8,975 bases of DNA from CALMFT01 sp041674565 (lineage in GTDB: Bacteria > Patescibacteriota > Gracilibacteria > Absconditabacterales > Absconditicoccaceae), in the NCBI GenBank assembly GCA_041674565.1, contig JBAYVQ010000036.1:1-8975 (forward strand), written 5' to 3'. Shown here one piece after another: positions 6,469-8,975 of the stretch; positions within the stretch are counted from its first letter, which is position 1; each line of letters starts with the position of its first letter. The position numbers were made by a program, and so were the translations under genes. The notes under the pieces are model-generated. The model ran no database searches and was not told the DNA's origin. It was given only the letters and a program-made list of their open reading frames with translations.

Positions 6469-6849
6469 ATGGAATCCACAAACTCGCTACTCATCATAGG
6501 CATTATCGTGTGATTAGTAGTGGGTTTTTTGTTGGCAAAGATACTAAGCGTCAAGCACACCATCAAAGATCGTCAAGCAAGTATTAAAGCTTCCAAAGCG
6601 GTCATCCTTGGTCACGCAAAAGAGCAACTTGCTCCACTCTTACCAAATTTTCCCTATCACGTCAAAGATATGGTATTTATTGGCAAAGGATTTGACTATC
6701 TAGTCCTGGATTGACTATCCGAAGGCAGCATTAGACAAATAATCTTCTTGGAAATTAAAAGTTGATCCGCACAACAAAATAGAAACGAAAAGCTTATAGA
6801 ATATACCATTTTGCACAAACTGGTAAAATACGAAATAATCAGATTATAG
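6469..6849 (+). CDS. membrane-anchored Holliday-junction-resolvase-related endonuclease
   Basis: 126 residues. The N-terminus (about 7-25) is a hydrophobic membrane anchor. The remainder resembles the Endonuc_Holl family (Pfam PF10107, 'endonuclease related to archaeal Holliday junction resolvase'): GHAKEQLAPLLPNFPY (48-63), FIGKGFDYLVLDGLSEG (70-86) and IIFLEIKSG (91-99). This gives the PD-(D/E)xK-type set Glu52, Asp76, Glu95-x-Lys97. Three UGA codons read as Gly15, Gly82 and Gly99; the last two fall in the DGLSEG and KSG motifs, so the family match independently supports the code. It ends in TAG. The start is 5 nt after the rplI stop, implying translational coupling in the ribosomal operon. 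The biochemical activity is inferred from family resemblance only; the membrane anchor is unusual for a DNA-processing enzyme. Confidence 0.82.
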
Positions 6850-6895
6850 TACATTATCACAAACACCGATCCATTATTTGGTTTTTTTTGTTCTT

Positions 6896-7693
6896 ATGAT
6901 ACAATTTGGAGTACGAGATTTTGTAGCAATATTCCTGGGAGCACTGCTGCAATGAGCAACATGATTTGGCAGCGCAGTGTTTATGAATGCCATCATGAGT
7001 CTTTTCCACTCAATCAAAACTATCAGCCCCATCATTGCTGCGTACAAATTACTTACAGGAACAATAGTGCTTATAGGTAGGTTTATGAGAGGGAGACTGA
7101 CCCTACAAACCTATAAACCCACACGAAATAGCAAACGGATCCACCTGGGTTTATTTATGTTCATGAGTTTCATAGGTATTTATGGAGGCAAAATAGCTTT
7201 ACTATCTCGAGGTGATCAGATGGCAAGATGGGCCATAGCAGCACTGGTGCTCGTAGGGCAGCTAGTAAGTCGATATTCTGGAAACAACGAGTCAGAACCA
7301 CTATCAAGCACGAAATACACTTCCAAAGTTCGAGAAAGCAAAGATTACTTCATCACCATAGTGCTAGGCTTGGGTGCTGGCATGTTTGGGTATGCCTACA
7401 ATACCAACGGTCCTTTTGTTGCTTTATTGGTACTGTTTCAGCATCTACGTAAAAAACACGCAATCAATTTCTCTACGCTCTACTTTCTGGGGATGAATGT
7501 CGTTTTTTTGGTTATGCACAACAGTTTTTGATTTATGCACAATCTCAGGCAACCAGATATACTCATTGGATTCTGACTCATTGCCCTGTGAGCCACAGTA
7601 TGAGTATATATCCAAAAGTATATTTCGGAAGCGCAGTATCGTCAGATTATCAATATCTTTTTGATTATTTCCATCATTTTATTACTGATATAG
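6896..7693 (+). CDS. TSUP family (TauE/SafE-like) membrane transporter
   Basis: 265 residues, multi-spanning, typical in length and pattern of the TSUP/TauE-SafE family, whose members export sulfite, sulfoacetate or related organic anions; the substrate here cannot be told. Each half carries a glycine-rich motif: GALLQGATGFGSAVFMN (residues 15-31) and VLGLGAGMFGYAYNTNGPFVAL (about 155-176). The C-terminal part ends with QPDILIGFGLIALGATVG and a closing helix. Six UGA codons read as Gly20, 23, 212, 227, 232 and 236; Gly20 and Gly23 make the first signature motif, and the last four restore the final two helices. The start is the ATG at 6896, preceded by a T-rich stretch and no Shine-Dalgarno sequence. 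It ends in TAG. It lies 46 nt after the nuclease gene and 24 nt before the PAP2 phosphatase gene. Confidence 0.85.
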
Positions 7694-7717
7694 CTACTAT
7701 TTAGCACTATCTATGTG

Positions 7718-8383
7718 ATGTTTAGACTTGTTGAACTTACGGAGCCATCTTGGTGACAGTCTCTATTGACTTGACTCAATCACGTAGTAAGCGGCAACGC
7801 GACCTTGTTTCACACAGCAACAATTTTAGCGGATATATTTGTATTTGCCTACCCCATCTTGCTTGTGGTATTGTTTGTGTATGGACGAAAACACAAACGC
7901 ATTCACTACCAACATCAATCGTTACAGATACTAAGCTCCGTTGCGGTAGCCACTATGATCACTATTTTGATACAACAACTGATACGAAAAGACAGACCTG
8001 AATCACTTCCAGGTTTACAACTCATTTTAGCTCATGTGCCTACTATTTCATTCCCATCTGACCATGCAACAGTAAGCATGGCTATCGCAGTAGGGACCAT
8101 GCTGGTACGACGACACAATAAGTCGCGCTACAGCGGTGGCACTAAGTACATACCACGAGCATTATTGGTTTGCAGCCTTATTATGGGAATAGCAAGGGTT
8201 GCCGTAGCCATCCATCGACCGAGTGACATTGCAGCATGACGGATTATCGGAATAGTCTGAGGTGTATGAGGACGATACCTATACAACAATTCCTATATCC
8301 AGCAAAAAACTAAACAATGTATTACGCAAATAAATAGTATCATAGACCGTATCGTTAGTGCAACAGGAGTCACCAGTAAATAA
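7718..8383 (+). CDS. PAP2-family phosphatase, BcrC-like undecaprenyl-diphosphatase
   Basis: 221-residue integral membrane phosphatase. It has the three PAP2 motifs: the C1 remnant RKDRP (residues 90-94), C2 SFPSDHAT (111-118, catalytic-acid His116), and C3 R160-x5-H166-x3-D170 with nucleophile His166. The SFPSDHAT form of C2 is typical of BcrC/YbjG enzymes, which dephosphorylate undecaprenyl pyrophosphate to recycle the lipid carrier for peptidoglycan and other wall polymers, so this is the likely role. The C1 motif usually begins with Lys seven residues before the Arg-Pro; here that position is Gln86. About five to six membrane helices are seen. Five UGA codons read as Gly13, 19, 174, 181 and 184; the first two restore the N-terminus and the last three the final helix. 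The ATG at 7718 lies 24 nt after the transporter gene. It ends in TAA. Confidence 0.88.
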
Positions 8384-8438
8384 TCATAAAACAAAGTTGT
8401 CAAGATAGACAAAGTCGAAACATAACTAAACACCGCTA

Positions 8439-8491
8439 TATTTTGCGCCTTATCAAGTCGTGTGTATAATAAGAAAGCTCTTATTTTGCGC
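8439..8491. repeat. direct repeat TATTTTGCGC x2 around a promoter
   Basis: The 10-mer TATTTTGCGC occurs at 8439-8448 and again at 8482-8491, 43 bp apart start to start, about four helical turns. The first copy overlaps the candidate -35 and the second lies in the leader of the secreted-protein gene. The placement is that of a pair of operator half-sites, but two copies alone do not prove it. Confidence 0.5.
8443..8470 (+). promoter_or_regulatory. candidate promoter of the secreted-protein gene
   Basis: A perfect -10 TATAAT (8465-8470) is preceded after 16 bp by TTGCGC (8443-8448), a weak -35 with the first three bases conserved. Transcription would start near 8478, about 21 nt before the ATG at 8499. 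It separates the secreted-protein gene from the upstream phosphatase gene. Confidence 0.5.
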
Positions 8492-8498
8492 GACCTGT

Positions 8499-8975
8499 AT
8501 GAAGGTATTGAAACTACTACTCACGATTGCAGTATTCCTGTTTGGATTTTCTGAGCTTCTGACATCCGAATATTTTTTGAGTAATGGCCAAAATACAGGT
8601 ACCGTATCCTCGATCCGTTTCCAAGGAAACACAGCATTTGCAGACTGAGAAATAGATGGCTGATCGGGTACATGAGGAATTTGTCAAATCACAGGAGCGC
8701 TTGTGCGGTCAGTAATGAGCGGAAGAGAAAACACCCACTACTGTTGTAATACAGCATCAGATTGTATTGGTTATGGGTCACAACTGGGTACGGAGTACCA
8801 AACGGGTCAGGTCAGGTGTAGTGCATTTGAATGATATTCCTGTAATCCCACGCCAGTACCATCAAACTACATTGTCGAAAAAACAGCAAACGTAACAACA
8901 TGACTTACATATGATCTGATTACCTACACAGTAACTGTATACAATTCTTGAAGTGCAACAGGTAACAATATCTAC
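8499..8975 (+). CDS. secreted surface protein with DUF11-like repeat (3' end outside window)
   Basis: 159 residues are visible and the frame is open at the window edge. Residues 1-22 are an N-terminal signal sequence (MKVLKLLL followed by a hydrophobic core). A region of about 100 residues follows, with six cysteines (residues 62-114, including an adjacent Cys-Cys pair) suggesting disulfides after export. From about residue 123 the sequence VEKTANVTTGLTYDLITYTV, followed by VYNSGSATG, matches the beginning of a DUF11-type (PF01345) beta-sandwich repeat, common in large cell-surface proteins. More repeats are likely beyond the window. Six UGA codons read as Gly50, 55, 59, 112, 135 and 151, so the standard code would end the protein after residue 49. 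The ATG at 8499 is preferred over the GTG at 8460, which would place extra residues before the signal sequence and overlap the promoter. Likely a surface adhesin or attachment protein; the role is inferred. Confidence 0.75.

Noticed and set aside
6858..6890. Possible terminator before the TSUP gene (ACC/GGT stem then eight T)
   Set aside because: The stem is only three continuous base pairs with a mismatch and a 12-nt loop; too weak to call.
1..8975. Frameshifts, pseudogenes or selenocysteine/Trp recoding as an explanation of in-frame TGA
   Set aside because: TGA occurs in nearly all genes, at conserved Gly positions, including adjacent TGA codons; no SECIS-like pattern or Trp conservation fits.
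1..8975. tRNA genes, CRISPR arrays, insertion sequences, attachment sites
   Set aside because: I looked for cloverleaf/CCA ends, regularly spaced repeats and transposase motifs on both strands and found none that I can support.

Overview
The window comes from a bacterium that reads UGA as glycine (translation table 25), most likely a member of the candidate phyla Gracilibacteria or Absconditabacteria (SR1), in the CPR/Patescibacteria. The evidence is direct. Read with the standard code, recA, dnaJ, efp and rplK are all broken by TGA codons. In recA these fall on glycines that are nearly invariant in the family (KK-L-[UGA]-V, E-V-E-[UGA]-D-M-G-D-S-H-M-G). I count 43 in-frame TGA codons over 14 genes (about 2,560 codons), and every gene whose end is visible stops at TAA (7) or TAG (5), never TGA. 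All coordinates below are for genes read with this code; several are invisible or truncated under the standard code.

Layout. Positions 1-2211 hold two minus-strand genes: recA (3' end cut by the window edge) and a class II (zinc-finger-free) DnaJ co-chaperone. They are separated by a 271-bp intergenic stretch with two strong inverted repeats. Positions 2424-3241 carry a five-helix membrane protein of unknown function and a 68-residue small protein on the plus strand. They run towards a small minus-strand membrane protein (3624-3316) with its own promoter. Elongation factor P lies at 4284-3730 (minus), divergent from a plus-strand run that fills the rest of the window.

That run starts with a rearranged ribosomal-protein operon: rplK (L11), an 85-residue ORF of unknown function hidden by three UGA codons, rplA (L1), rplI (L9), and, 5 bp after rplI, a membrane-anchored nuclease-like protein of the Holliday-junction-resolvase-related family. 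The usual neighbours secE/nusG (upstream) and rplJ/rplL (downstream) are absent. Then follow a TSUP (TauE/SafE-like) transporter, a BcrC-like PAP2 phosphatase (probable undecaprenyl-diphosphatase) and the N-terminal part of a secreted cysteine-containing protein that enters a DUF11-type repeat at the window edge. The last three suggest an envelope-related neighbourhood.

Regulation. dnaJ has a good sigma70-type promoter embedded in a perfect 10-bp tandem repeat, an ~83-nt leader and a Shine-Dalgarno sequence. Most other genes show no Shine-Dalgarno sequence, and efp, rplK, rplA and recA have -10-like hexamers only 3-9 nt before the ATG, which hints at leaderless or near-leaderless messages. 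EF-P carries arginine, not lysine, at the tip of the loop that is normally modified. After the UGA-reading is applied, no gap without a gene exceeds 300 bp.
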